The notes under the pieces are model-generated. The model was not told the DNA's origin, searched no databases, and was given only the letters and a program-made list of their open reading frames with translations. Shown here piece after piece: positions 22,291 through 31,230 of a stretch of DNA of 37,202 nucleotides (within the stretch, counting starts at the first letter, position 1; the number at the start of each line of letters is the position of its first letter). Source of the DNA: an uncultured Lachnospiraceae bacterium. Its GTDB lineage: Bacteria > Bacillota > Clostridia > Lachnospirales > Lachnospiraceae. The DNA lies in contig CANREB010000026.1 of NCBI GenBank assembly GCA_947629525.1, positions 1 to 37,202 of the forward strand, in the 5' to 3' direction. Both the position numbers and the translations under genes were made by a program.

Positions 22291-24441
22291 ATGAAGATCA
22301 GGATTGGAGATATGTCCGCGATAACCGAACTAAAAATAGGCGGCGGAAATGGCAGAGATATATATGGTTCAAACAGCAGATACCTTACCAAAAACGGTAA
22401 GCCGATACTGCCTGTGATGGGTGAGTTCCACTATTCGCGTTACGCGGCGGATGAGTGGGAAGACGAAATACTCAAAATGCAGGCGGGAGGCATCAGAATA
22501 CTTGCAACATACGTTTTTTGGATACATCACGAGGAGAAAAAAGGCGAGTTTGATTTCAGCAAAAACCGCGATATAAGAAGATTTTTAGAGATATGCAAAA
22601 AAGTAAACATGCCCGTGTGGCTGCGCATAGGTCCATGGGCGCACGGCGAATGCAGAAACGGTGGATTTCCTGACTGGCTTGTCGAGGAACTTGGCGACAA
22701 TGGGTTTGGCACGGTGGCGAGGACGGACAGTGAGCCGTATCTAAGTTACGTGAGAAATTTTTGGCAGAGGCTTTCCGAGGAAACAAAAGGTCAGATGTAT
22801 AAGGACGGCGGCGCCGTTATCGGCATTCAGCTTGAAAATGAATACTGTCATGTAGGAGGACCCAAGGACAAAAGCGAGGGCGAAAGGCATATTATGACGT
22901 TGAAAGCGCTTGCGCGGGAGCTTGGTTTTGACGTACCGTATTATACGACGACAAGCTGGGGCGGCGCCGTTTCAATATACAACGAGACGCTGCCTGTATT
23001 TGGCGGTTATGTGGATGCGCCGTGGGAGGGGCATATCAATGAGATGCCCGCATCCGAAAATTTCCTCATAACCCCACCCGATGAGGAGGCAAAAATGGAC
23101 AATCCGTATCTTACGGCGGAGCTTGGCGGTGGGCTTCAGGTGACAGCGCACAGGCGCACATATCCGTTTGCGCGTGATATCGAGGCGCAAAGTCTGTGCA
23201 TGCTTGCCGCAGGAGCAAATCTTTTAGGCTATTATATGTATCATGGCGGGTTTAACCCTGACGGAAACGGTGAAAACAAATATTCCACATATCAGGAGTC
23301 GAAAGCGACAAATTATTTTAACGATCTGCCGATAAAAGGATATGACTTTGAAGCGCCGATACGTGAAAGCGGCAGATTGAACGAAAGCTATCACAGGTTG
23401 AAAAAACTTCATCTGCTGATAAATTCATTTGAGGAGCGCCTTGCACCTGCCGCGGCATATTTTCCCGATGAGCTTCCAAGCGGTGCGGAAGATATGAAAA
23501 CACCGAGGATAAGTGCGAGATATAACCATGATACGGGCGAGGGATTTTTGTTTGTAAACAACCATCAGCGCCTTAGAAAAATGGATGATATAAGAAATTT
23601 GGATGTCCGTTTGGAATTTGCTGATGGTACTGATATCCTGATAAGGGATATAAACTGTAAAGGCGGCGAGTGCGCCGTAATACCGTTTGGGCTTAGGATA
23701 GGCGAAAGCAGGCTTTTAAGTACGAATGCAATGCTTTTAGCACAGGCAGGCGGAAAATACTTCTTTTATTATGACAGTAAAAATTTCCCGAACGAACCCT
23801 ATTTTGATTTTGACACAAAAAACCATGGTGATATAGTGCTTCTGATAAAAGAGCAGGCGGAAAACGCATATATTTTCAACGATAAGCTTTATATATCGGA
23901 AAATCCGATTTATCAAAAAGACGGGAATCTGTATATGCTTACGGACGGCAGCGGCGACTTCCGCGCTTACGGGCGGGCGGTAAAAGTGTCGGCGCACGCG
24001 GAAGAATGCGGCAGCGCGGAAAAGGGAAAATTACTGGAAACGGCAGATAAATATAATGATTATCCTGCTGATGAAGCGTGCGCCGCGTATAATATCAGGC
24101 TCGATTATGAATATAAAGAAGAATTTTTAAAAGATGCCGCTTTAAATGAGATTTATCTGAACATATCGTTCGGAGGCGATAAAGCACAGCTTTTTGACGG
24201 CGACAGGCTTATTGACGACTGGTTTTCAAATGGAGACGAATGGTATGTCGCGTTGAAAAGATACGGATATCCGAAAAAATTAAAACTGGTGGTCTATCCG
24301 TACAAAGAAGAGGTATATTATGACCTGCAGCGCAAAAAAGGATGCAGACTGCTGTCTGCCGCGACACAGGCGGAGTATAAAGTGGAGATAGACGCAGCGT
24401 GCGGAAAGGGAAAAAATGAAGAGTATAGACTACACTTATAA
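22291..24441 (+). CDS. Beta-galactosidase, glycoside hydrolase family 35
   Basis: This protein (716 residues from this start) opens with the GH35 barrel: Gly-Glu-Phe-His-Tyr-Ser-Arg, then Tyr-Val-Phe-Trp-Ile-His-His-Glu, Arg-Ile-Gly-Pro-Trp-Ala-His-Gly-Glu-Cys, and Gln-Leu-Glu-Asn-Glu-Tyr. The acid/base is Glu184 and the likely nucleophile is Glu277 in Thr-Ala-Glu-Leu-Gly-Gly. Beta-sandwich domains make up the rest. The family removes terminal beta-galactose. With GH74 and GH31 next to it, the likely substrate is the galactosyl side chain of xyloglucan oligosaccharides. There is no signal peptide. An in-frame ATG at 22252 exists, but CGGAG before ATG 22291 favours the later start. The 3' end overlaps the GH74 gene by 26 bases. 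Confidence 0.88.
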   Translation: MKIRIGDMSAITELKIGGGNGRDIYGSNSRYLTKNGKPILPVMGEFHYSRYAADEWEDEILKMQAGGIRILATYVFWIHHEEKKGEFDFSKNRDIRRFLEICKKVNMPVWLRIGPWAHGECRNGGFPDWLVEELGDNGFGTVARTDSEPYLSYVRNFWQRLSEETKGQMYKDGGAVIGIQLENEYCHVGGPKDKSEGERHIMTLKALARELGFDVPYYTTTSWGGAVSIYNETLPVFGGYVDAPWEGHINEMPASENFLITPPDEEAKMDNPYLTAELGGGLQVTAHRRTYPFARDIEAQSLCMLAAGANLLGYYMYHGGFNPDGNGENKYSTYQESKATNYFNDLPIKGYDFEAPIRESGRLNESYHRLKKLHLLINSFEERLAPAAAYFPDELPSGAEDMKTPRISARYNHDTGEGFLFVNNHQRLRKMDDIRNLDVRLEFADGTDILIRDINCKGGECAVIPFGLRIGESRLLSTNAMLLAQAGGKYFFYYDSKNFPNEPYFDFDTKNHGDIVLLIKEQAENAYIFNDKLYISENPIYQKDGNLYMLTDGSGDFRAYGRAVKVSAHAEECGSAEKGKLLETADKYNDYPADEACAAYNIRLDYEYKEEFLKDAALNEIYLNISFGGDKAQLFDGDRLIDDWFSNGDEWYVALKRYGYPKKLKLVVYPYKEEVYYDLQRKKGCRLLSAATQAEYKVEIDAACGKGKNEEYRLHL

Positions 24442-26725
24442 AAACCTTCCTATTCCGGGAGGAGGGTATGTAACAGGATTTTTGTACCATAAGAAACAAA
24501 AAGACATATTGTATGCGCGCACGGATATAGGCGGGACATACCGTTTTGACGCAGGAGAACAAAGGTGGATAAGCCTTATACCTCATGTCACGATGGAGGA
24601 TCTGAGTGAGACATTTCCGATATCGATAGCGCTTGACGACAACAAGCCGAACATGCTCTATATAGCGTGCGGAGTAAATGCCGAAAAATCAGGAGTGCTT
24701 GCCATTTCCGATGATTACGGCGAGAGTTTTTCGTATGAAAAAATCCCTGTTTTTATTCACGGAAATTTGAACGGCAGAGGTACGGGCGAGCGCCTGATAG
24801 TCGATAAGGATGACTCTGATACCCTGTATTTTGCAAGCCAGCAGAATGGACTGTGGGTCACTCATGATAAAGGCAGGAACTGGGAAAAACTCAATGCGCT
24901 CAAAGAACAATATCTGACATTCGTGTCACAAACAGGCAAGGCGCTTGTCGTGGCAACGGCAGGAGTCACAACAATGAACAAGCGTGATAATATGCGGGGA
25001 CACAGCTTATATGTGTCGTATGACGGCGGCAAAAGCTTTGAAGAACTTGCGCAGCCCGAAAGCAGAAGGATAGAAGGATGCAGGCTAAACGGTATTGTGG
25101 CTCAAAGATGGGCTGCGGACGATAAGTATCTGTATATAACGTTCGCATCGACGGGCAGGCGTTCATATGTGCTTGAAAACGGTTACAGTTGTGATTCGGG
25201 AGATACGATAGACGGCAGGATAGCAAGGTATGAAATATGCGGGGACGGCAGAATAGGCGGATTTAAGGAAATAACGCCCACGCGGCATCAGCCGCTTGAA
25301 TACGGTTTTTCGGGTATAGATACATCGTCGGTCACGGATGGAATGCTTGTATGCACTACTATAGTAAAGGATGACGGCGACAGTGTTTTCCGCTCATATG
25401 ATCATGGCGAGAGTTGGGAAGAAATTTTGTATGACCTTTCCGTGGGAAAATTTATTTTCAGAGCGCCATATATGCGCCCTGAGTATAACGGCGGACATTC
25501 GCTTATCCATTGGCTGAGCGATATCAAAATAAATCCGTACGATGATAATGAAGCGTGGTTCAACTCGGGAACAGGCGTATTCAGAACAACGTCGCTTAAG
25601 AATGATAAGTGCTGTGAATTTTCCGATTGGTGCGACGGTATAGAGGAGACAGTCCATCTGAACGTATACAGTCTGCCAAAAGGTGAAGTTCAGGTAATAG
25701 ATATACTGGGAGATTTGGGTGGATTTGCGTTTTCAAAGCTTGATGAACCTTGTCAAAATTCGTTTGCGGACGAAAACGGCAACAGATATATTACCTGCAT
25801 AAACGCTGACTTTTCCGATGAAGCCCCTCAAAATATAATCGTGACACCGCGCGGCAACTGGACGGGAAAAACGAAAGGCGGGCTTATATTGTCGGATGAT
25901 TACGGACAGACTTTCACGAGGCTCGATATGCCGTTTGGAATTTCCGATGAGCTTGACAGTGCGCTTAAGCTGATTGAAACGCCAAACGTAAACTCGGGAT
26001 GGGCGGCGCTTTCACCCGATGCGCGGAATATAGCGTGGTCTGTGGCAAACGGAACAGAGCTTCCGATAAGCCGCCTGATAGTCAGCAATGACAGAGGCGT
26101 AAGTTTCCAAAAAAGCATTGTGTACGGTTTGGATAAAAAGCCGAAAACGCAAGGAAACATAAAAGTCTTTTCGGACAGGATAAACAGCAGCATATTTTAT
26201 GGTTTTGGAAGCTGTTCCGAATTTTATGTCAGCGCTGACTGCGGAAAAACATATTATGAACAGAAACTTCCCGACGGTTTCCCGACAGTTGATTTTGGAC
26301 TGATAGATTGTGCGGATAAAACCGAGGTACGCGCCGAGGCAGGAAAAAGCGGTGTGTTTTATATGGCTCTTGGTAAGTATGGCTTGTGGAAACTGGAATA
26401 TAAAAATGACAACGGTGTCATAGCTGTATCGAGGCTGAGCAGAGAAAATGATACAGTGTACAGAATGGGGTTAGGCATAGGCGGTGAGGATAAAGACTAT
26501 TTCAGGGACAAAAAGGCTATTTATTTTAACGGTATAGTAGACGGAGAATACGGATTTTACAGAACGCTTGACGAGTGCGCAAGCTGCGAGAGACTGAACA
26601 CAAAAAAGCAGATGTACGGAGAGATAAACAGCATAGACGGAGACTGCCGTGTGTTCGGCAGGTTTTATCTGGCAACCGGTTCAAATGGGGTAAAGTACGC
26701 CCAGCCATGCGTGAAGGATAACTAA
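24416..26725 (+). CDS. GH74 xyloglucanase-like protein without signal peptide
   Basis: This 769-residue protein has the GH74 signature Gly-Gly-Gly-Tyr-Val-Thr-Gly near residue 15, then Tyr-Ala-Arg-Thr-Asp-Ile-Gly-Gly with the expected catalytic base Asp37. The expected catalytic acid is Asp369, in Trp-Leu-Ser-Asp-Ile-Lys-Ile-Asn-Pro. Repeats of the type Ser-Asp-Asp-Tyr-Gly-Glu-Ser-Phe show the double seven-bladed propeller. GH74 enzymes cut the beta-1,4-glucan backbone of xyloglucan, either within chains or from the reducing end of oligosaccharides. Almost all characterised ones are secreted; this one starts directly with the mature fold, so it should act in the cytoplasm on imported oligosaccharides. 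AAAGGGA lies before the start. Confidence 0.87.
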   Translation: MKSIDYTYKNLPIPGGGYVTGFLYHKKQKDILYARTDIGGTYRFDAGEQRWISLIPHVTMEDLSETFPISIALDDNKPNMLYIACGVNAEKSGVLAISDDYGESFSYEKIPVFIHGNLNGRGTGERLIVDKDDSDTLYFASQQNGLWVTHDKGRNWEKLNALKEQYLTFVSQTGKALVVATAGVTTMNKRDNMRGHSLYVSYDGGKSFEELAQPESRRIEGCRLNGIVAQRWAADDKYLYITFASTGRRSYVLENGYSCDSGDTIDGRIARYEICGDGRIGGFKEITPTRHQPLEYGFSGIDTSSVTDGMLVCTTIVKDDGDSVFRSYDHGESWEEILYDLSVGKFIFRAPYMRPEYNGGHSLIHWLSDIKINPYDDNEAWFNSGTGVFRTTSLKNDKCCEFSDWCDGIEETVHLNVYSLPKGEVQVIDILGDLGGFAFSKLDEPCQNSFADENGNRYITCINADFSDEAPQNIIVTPRGNWTGKTKGGLILSDDYGQTFTRLDMPFGISDELDSALKLIETPNVNSGWAALSPDARNIAWSVANGTELPISRLIVSNDRGVSFQKSIVYGLDKKPKTQGNIKVFSDRINSSIFYGFGSCSEFYVSADCGKTYYEQKLPDGFPTVDFGLIDCADKTEVRAEAGKSGVFYMALGKYGLWKLEYKNDNGVIAVSRLSRENDTVYRMGLGIGGEDKDYFRDKKAIYFNGIVDGEYGFYRTLDECASCERLNTKKQMYGEINSIDGDCRVFGRFYLATGSNGVKYAQPCVKDN

Positions 26726-26753
26726 TATCACAGAAAGATGAGGAAAATCAGGT

Positions 26754-28859
26754 ATGAGAATTTTTAGCGAGGAGAAGAAACTTATAATTGCCGACGGAAA
26801 AAGTCAGGTGTGGATAGAACCGTGGGGAGCAAACTCACTGCGTGTACGTATGAGCGCGGCACCCGATATGGACGGGAACGACTGGGCGCTTACGGAGAAA
26901 ATGGAAGACATCACGCCGCAGATCACTTTTGAGACTGTGGATGTCACGGATCCATGGTATAAGAGCGATGAGTATAAGAAATATCACCAAAGCGCGACAC
27001 AGGCGCAGATAAAAAACGGAAAGATTACGGCGAAGGTATCACATGAGGGGTGGATTTCCTACTATAATCAAAGGGGCGAACTTTTAACAGCCGAATACTG
27101 GCGCACGCGCGACAGGATAAACCGTTATTGTGTTCCGCTTAGGATAACCGCAAGGGAACTCAAACCTATCATCGGAACTACGGATTATGAACTTACGGCA
27201 AGGTTTGAGGCGTTTGACGACGAGAAGATTTTCGGAATGGGGCAGTATCAGGAAAAAAATCTGAATAAAAAAGGCGCTGTCCTTGAGCTTGCACACAGAA
27301 ATTCGCAGGCAAGCGTTCCGTTTTATGTGTCAAGCAGAGGCTATGGCTTTTTTTGGAATAATCCTGCTATCGGAACGGTCGCGTTTGGCACGAATAAGAC
27401 ACAGTGGAATGTCAAAAGCACGAAAAAGCTTGACTATTTCATAACGGCGGGAGATACGCCTGCCGAGATTGAAAGTCAGTACTCGCTTGCGACAGGGCGC
27501 ACACCGATGATGCCTGAATACGGTTTGGGCTATTGGCAGTGTAAGCTGCGTTACCGCACGCAGGAAGAGCTTCTTGCTGTAGCAAGAGAGCATAAAAAGC
27601 GCGGACTTCCAATGGACGCGATAGTCATAGACTTTTTCCACTGGACGATGCAGGGCGACTTTAAATTTGAGCCGCTGGACTGGCCTGATCCCGAAAAAAT
27701 GGTACACGAACTTAAAGAGCTTGGCATAGAAACAGTAGTTTCCGTATGGCCTACGATTGATGAGCGCAGCGAAAATTTCGGAAAGATGAATGATTTGGGA
27801 TATCTTGTAAACGCTGACCGCGGCAATCAGAACCATATGACATGGATGGGCAATACGGTATTTTATGACGCGACACATCCCGGCGCTCAGAAATTTGTGT
27901 GGGAGCGCTGCCGGGAAAATTATTACAGATATGGCATACGCTGCTTTTGGCTTGATGAGGCGGAACCTGAATATGGACCATATGACTTTGACAATTACAG
28001 GTATTATGCGGGTCCTGCGCTTCAATGCTCAAATATCTATCCTGTAGGTTATGCGAAAGGTTTTTATGAAGGGCTTAAAGCTGAGGGTGAGACAGAGATC
28101 ATGAGTCTTGTGCGCTGTGCATGGGCAGGAAGTCAGAAATATGGCGTCCTCACATGGTCGGGCGATATATATTCGTCATTCCGTTCAATGCGCGAGCAGC
28201 TTCAGGCAGGCTTAAATATGGGAATGGCAGGCATACCGTGGTGGACGTCCGATATAGGAGGATTTCTCGGAGGCGATATAAGCGACGAAGCATTCAGGGA
28301 ACTTTTGGTGCGTTGGTTTGAGTGGGGAGCATTCTGTCCGGTATTTCGTATGCATGGAGAGCGTTCACCGTGGTATGAACGGGAACAGGAGTTCAGAAAC
28401 GGAGTGCGTCAGCTTACAAGCGGTCAGGATAACGAGGTGTGGAGCTTTGGTGAAGACAACTACGAGATACTGAAAAAATATCTATTCATACGTGAAAATC
28501 TGCGTCCGTATATCCGCGAGTGCATGAGGGCGGCAAGCGATACGGGAGCGCCTGTCATGCGTCCGCTTTTCTTTGATTTCTGCGAAGATAAAAAGTGCTG
28601 GGATATTGAAGATGAGTATATGTTCGGTCCCGGGCTGCTTGTTGCGCCTGTTATGGAGGCAGGAGCCGATACGCGCACGCTTTACCTGCCTTCGGGGACG
28701 AAATGGACAGACTCATATACCAAAAAGGAATATGAGGGCGGTAATACGGTCACAGTCCCTGCACCGCTTGACATAATTCCGGTTATGATGAACGAACGGT
28801 TTACGGAAAAATTCGGAACGGAATTGATATATTTAGATGAAAAGAGTGATAAAAAATGA
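26754..28859 (+). CDS. GH31 alpha-glycosidase, probable alpha-xylosidase
   Basis: This 701-residue protein has an N-terminal beta-sandwich, then the GH31 barrel beginning near Pro-Glu-Tyr-Gly-Leu-Gly-Tyr-Trp-Gln-Cys. The nucleophile is Asp401 in Phe-Trp-Leu-Asp-Glu-Ala-Glu-Pro-Glu, and the likely acid/base is Asp471 in Thr-Trp-Ser-Gly-Asp-Ile. The Ile-Asp-Phe-Phe-His-Trp and Arg-Met-His-Gly-Glu-Arg segments are also typical. The Leu-Asp-Glu-Ala-Glu-Pro-Glu form is seen in bacterial alpha-xylosidases, which fits release of xylose from xyloglucan oligosaccharides after GH74 and GH35. Alpha-glucosidase activity remains possible. There is no signal peptide. The stop codon overlaps the metN start (ATGA), so the two are translationally coupled. 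Confidence 0.9.
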   Translation: MRIFSEEKKLIIADGKSQVWIEPWGANSLRVRMSAAPDMDGNDWALTEKMEDITPQITFETVDVTDPWYKSDEYKKYHQSATQAQIKNGKITAKVSHEGWISYYNQRGELLTAEYWRTRDRINRYCVPLRITARELKPIIGTTDYELTARFEAFDDEKIFGMGQYQEKNLNKKGAVLELAHRNSQASVPFYVSSRGYGFFWNNPAIGTVAFGTNKTQWNVKSTKKLDYFITAGDTPAEIESQYSLATGRTPMMPEYGLGYWQCKLRYRTQEELLAVAREHKKRGLPMDAIVIDFFHWTMQGDFKFEPLDWPDPEKMVHELKELGIETVVSVWPTIDERSENFGKMNDLGYLVNADRGNQNHMTWMGNTVFYDATHPGAQKFVWERCRENYYRYGIRCFWLDEAEPEYGPYDFDNYRYYAGPALQCSNIYPVGYAKGFYEGLKAEGETEIMSLVRCAWAGSQKYGVLTWSGDIYSSFRSMREQLQAGLNMGMAGIPWWTSDIGGFLGGDISDEAFRELLVRWFEWGAFCPVFRMHGERSPWYEREQEFRNGVRQLTSGQDNEVWSFGEDNYEILKKYLFIRENLRPYIRECMRAASDTGAPVMRPLFFDFCEDKKCWDIEDEYMFGPGLLVAPVMEAGADTRTLYLPSGTKWTDSYTKKEYEGGNTVTVPAPLDIIPVMMNERFTEKFGTELIYLDEKSDKK

Positions 28860-29869
28860 TAACATTAAACAATGTTTCAAAAACCTACAACACCAAAGAA
28901 GGCACTGTACAGGCGCTTGACAATGTAAGCCTCACAATAGAAAGCGGAGATATCTTCGGCATAATCGGTATGAGCGGCGCGGGAAAAAGTACGCTTGTCA
29001 GATGTCTTAATTTTCTTGAAAAGCCGACTTCAGGAACTGTGATAGTAGATGGAAGCGATCTTTCCAAACTAGGCGACAGAGAGCTTAGGGCAAAACGCGG
29101 TCAGATAGGTATGATATTTCAACATTTTAACCTGCTTATGCAGAAAAATGTGATAGACAATATATGTTTCCCGTTGAAAATAGCAGGCGTGTCAAAGGCG
29201 GAGGCGAGAAAAAAAGCGTATGAACTGTTGGAGATAGTAGGTCTTACTGATAAGGCAAAGGCATATCCGATACAGCTTTCAGGCGGGCAGAAGCAGCGTG
29301 TGGCAATAGCGAGGGCGCTTGCCACTAACCCGAAGCTTCTTCTCTGCGATGAAGCCACAAGCGCGCTTGACCCTCAGACCACGAAGTCGATACTTGCCCT
29401 GTTAAAAGAAATAAACGAAAAATACGGCATCACGATAGTCATAATCACTCATGAGATGGCTGTAGTGCGGGAGATATGCAACCGCGTCGGCATTATAGGC
29501 AATGGTAAGCTTGTAGAGCATGGCAATGTGATAGATGTTTTCAGTCATCCGCAGTCGGAAGAAGCAAAGGAACTGGTACTAAGAAACACGGGTGAGAACA
29601 GGGAGCTTGTAGAGACGCTTGAAACTAAAAACTGCATAAGAATAGTTTTCTCGGAAAATTCGTCATATGAGCCTGTCATAGCAAACATGGTGCTCAAGTT
29701 CGGCACACCTGTAAACATATTGAAGGCTGATACAAAAAATGTGAGCGGCATAGCGCGGGGCGAGATGATACTTGGGCTTCCCGAAGACGAAAAGCTTGCA
29801 TCTGAGATGATTGATTATTTAAAGGAAAGAAATCTTGCGGTTGAGGAGGTATCAGGTCATGTGGGATAG
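28856..29869 (+). CDS. metN: Methionine ABC transporter ATPase
   Basis: This 337-residue protein has Walker A Gly-Met-Ser-Gly-Ala-Gly-Lys-Ser-Thr (38-46), the Q-loop Phe-Gln-His-Phe-Asn-Leu-Leu typical of MetN, the signature Leu-Ser-Gly-Gly-Gln-Lys-Gln-Arg and Walker B Leu-Leu-Leu-Cys-Asp-Glu-Ala-Thr. A C-terminal NIL domain (about 260-337) follows, which binds methionine and inhibits transport in characterised MetN proteins. It powers uptake of methionine or related compounds through MetI. Its ATG overlaps the GH31 stop, and only a weak purine-rich ribosome site precedes it, so expression probably depends on translation of the glycosidase gene. No S-box or SAM riboswitch is visible before it, unlike many Firmicute met transporters. 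Confidence 0.93.
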   Translation: MITLNNVSKTYNTKEGTVQALDNVSLTIESGDIFGIIGMSGAGKSTLVRCLNFLEKPTSGTVIVDGSDLSKLGDRELRAKRGQIGMIFQHFNLLMQKNVIDNICFPLKIAGVSKAEARKKAYELLEIVGLTDKAKAYPIQLSGGQKQRVAIARALATNPKLLLCDEATSALDPQTTKSILALLKEINEKYGITIVIITHEMAVVREICNRVGIIGNGKLVEHGNVIDVFSHPQSEEAKELVLRNTGENRELVETLETKNCIRIVFSENSSYEPVIANMVLKFGTPVNILKADTKNVSGIARGEMILGLPEDEKLASEMIDYLKERNLAVEEVSGHVG

Positions 29870-30554
29870 TATAATGCAGATACCGTCAGTTTTTCAGGAC
29901 GAGGCGGTAAGAAGTATGATAATAGCGGGAATAGGTGAAACTTTATATATGACGATAGTGTCAACTTTTTTTGGATATGTGTTTGGGCTGCCGCTTGGAA
30001 TAGCGCTTGCCGTTACTGACAAAACAGGAATAAAACCGAATGCCGTGGTGTACAAGGTGCTTGATTTTATCTCAAATATTATAAGGAGTATTCCGTTTCT
30101 TATATTATTGATACTGCTGATACCGTTTACAAGAGCTGTTGTAGGCAAAAGCTACGGCTCAACGGCGACTATAGTACCGCTTGTCGTGGCTGCCGCGCCT
30201 TTTATCGGACGAATGATAGAATCGTCGCTTAAAGAAGTGGACGGCGGAGTTATCGAGGCGGCTCAGTCTATGGGAGCGGGCAATTTTACCATTATATTTC
30301 ATGTGATGCTTGTGGAGGCGCGTACTTCGATTTTGGTGGGAGCAACTATCGCAACAGGTACGATACTCGGATATTCCGCGATGGCGGGAACTGTCGGCGG
30401 CGGCGGACTTGGCGACATAGCGATACGTTACGGCTATCACAGATATCAGTTTGATATAATGATAGTGACTGTTGTGCTTCTTGTCGTTCTTGTGCAGATT
30501 TTCCAGACAATAGGAATGTTTATATCAAACAAATTCGACCGCAGGAAGCGATGA
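29859..30554 (+). CDS. metI: Methionine ABC transporter permease
   Basis: This protein (231 residues from this start) is a five-helix MetI-type permease with a first hydrophobic segment near residues 18-45. The EAA-type loop Glu-Ala-Ala-Gln-Ser-Met-Gly-Ala-Gly contacts MetN, and Ala-Gly-Thr-Val-Gly-Gly-Gly-Gly-Leu-Gly-Asp is diagnostic for the family. GAGGAGG (29844-29850) supports ATG 29859 rather than the upstream TTG at 29835; the gene overlaps metN by 11 bases. A MetQ (NLPA) binding-lipoprotein gene normally follows, but here the next gene is a DUF4358 lipoprotein, so the binding protein must be encoded elsewhere. Confidence 0.93.
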   Translation: MWDSIMQIPSVFQDEAVRSMIIAGIGETLYMTIVSTFFGYVFGLPLGIALAVTDKTGIKPNAVVYKVLDFISNIIRSIPFLILLILLIPFTRAVVGKSYGSTATIVPLVVAAAPFIGRMIESSLKEVDGGVIEAAQSMGAGNFTIIFHVMLVEARTSILVGATIATGTILGYSAMAGTVGGGGLGDIAIRYGYHRYQFDIMIVTVVLLVVLVQIFQTIGMFISNKFDRRKR

Positions 30555-30586
30555 ACCAAAAATATATATATTTGCAAAAATTTGTG

Positions 30587-30592
30587 TATAAT
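30587..30592 (+). promoter_or_regulatory. Candidate -10 box before the DUF4358 gene
   Basis: TATAAT at 30587-30592, preceded by TG, lies in an 85-bp A/T-rich gap after metI. The -35 is poor. It may start a separate DUF4358-MBOAT transcript. Confidence 0.45.
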
Positions 30593-30639
30593 ATTTTCGT
30601 AAATTTGAAAAGATAAACAAAAAAAGGAGATGAAAATTT

Positions 30640-31230
30640 ATGAAAAGAAAATTTACTTTAACTTTTGTAATATTGGCAGTCATGGCGGCTATGCTTACAG
30701 GCTGTTCGGGAAGCCGCAGAAGCTCTGACGAGGTAGAGCCGCAGCAGGGCATAGACGCTTCGGGAATGGTGCATTTAGAGGGACTCGATGAAGTTTCGGC
30801 ACTTTTTGACGATGTATACGGGGGAGCGGCGCAAGACCTGCTCCCCGCCAACATTGAGACATCGGAACTTGACCTTACCGATGCACAGATGGTTTCATAT
30901 CATACAGGGCTTGAGGACTTAAGCGGTATTGAAGGTATCTATATATCCGAGTCTATGATGAGCTCAGTTGCATACAGTGCAATGTACATTAGAACAAATG
31001 ACGAAGCGGATGCACAGAAGATACTTGATGCGCTTATGGAAAAGGTGGATCCCGCAAAATGGATCTGTGTGGCTGCCGAAAAAGAGGTGGGCGCCGTATT
31101 CGGTAAAGATGTGTTTTTCGTGATGGGAGCGGCTGATGCGGCTGACGACGTATTCTCAAATGCGCGTAAAGCGGCTGAAAGCAGAGGAATGGCTGTTTCC
31201 GAAGGTGTTGAGAAGGTAAATCCGTTATGA
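30640..31230 (+). CDS. DUF4358 lipoprotein
   Basis: The 196-residue protein starts with a lipoprotein signal: Met-Lys-Arg-Lys, a hydrophobic run, and the lipobox Leu-Thr-Gly-Cys with Cys at residue 22. The mature part has the DUF4358 pattern: an Ile-Tyr-Ile-Ser-Glu-Ser-Met-Met-Ser-Ser segment, then Lys-Val-Asp-Pro-Ala-Lys-Trp-Ile-Cys-Val-Ala-Ala-Glu-Lys. It should be anchored on the outer face of the membrane. The function is unknown, but members often lie next to MBOAT acyltransferase genes, as here (ATGA overlap), so a part in surface-glycan acylation is an inference. AAGGAGAT precedes the start. It is not a MetQ homologue despite following metNI. Confidence 0.85.
   Translation: MKRKFTLTFVILAVMAAMLTGCSGSRRSSDEVEPQQGIDASGMVHLEGLDEVSALFDDVYGGAAQDLLPANIETSELDLTDAQMVSYHTGLEDLSGIEGIYISESMMSSVAYSAMYIRTNDEADAQKILDALMEKVDPAKWICVAAEKEVGAVFGKDVFFVMGAADAADDVFSNARKAAESRGMAVSEGVEKVNPL

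Noticed and set aside
30640..31230. DUF4358 lipoprotein as the missing MetQ
   Set aside because: It is shorter than MetQ and lacks the NLPA-family fold motifs; its sequence matches DUF4358.
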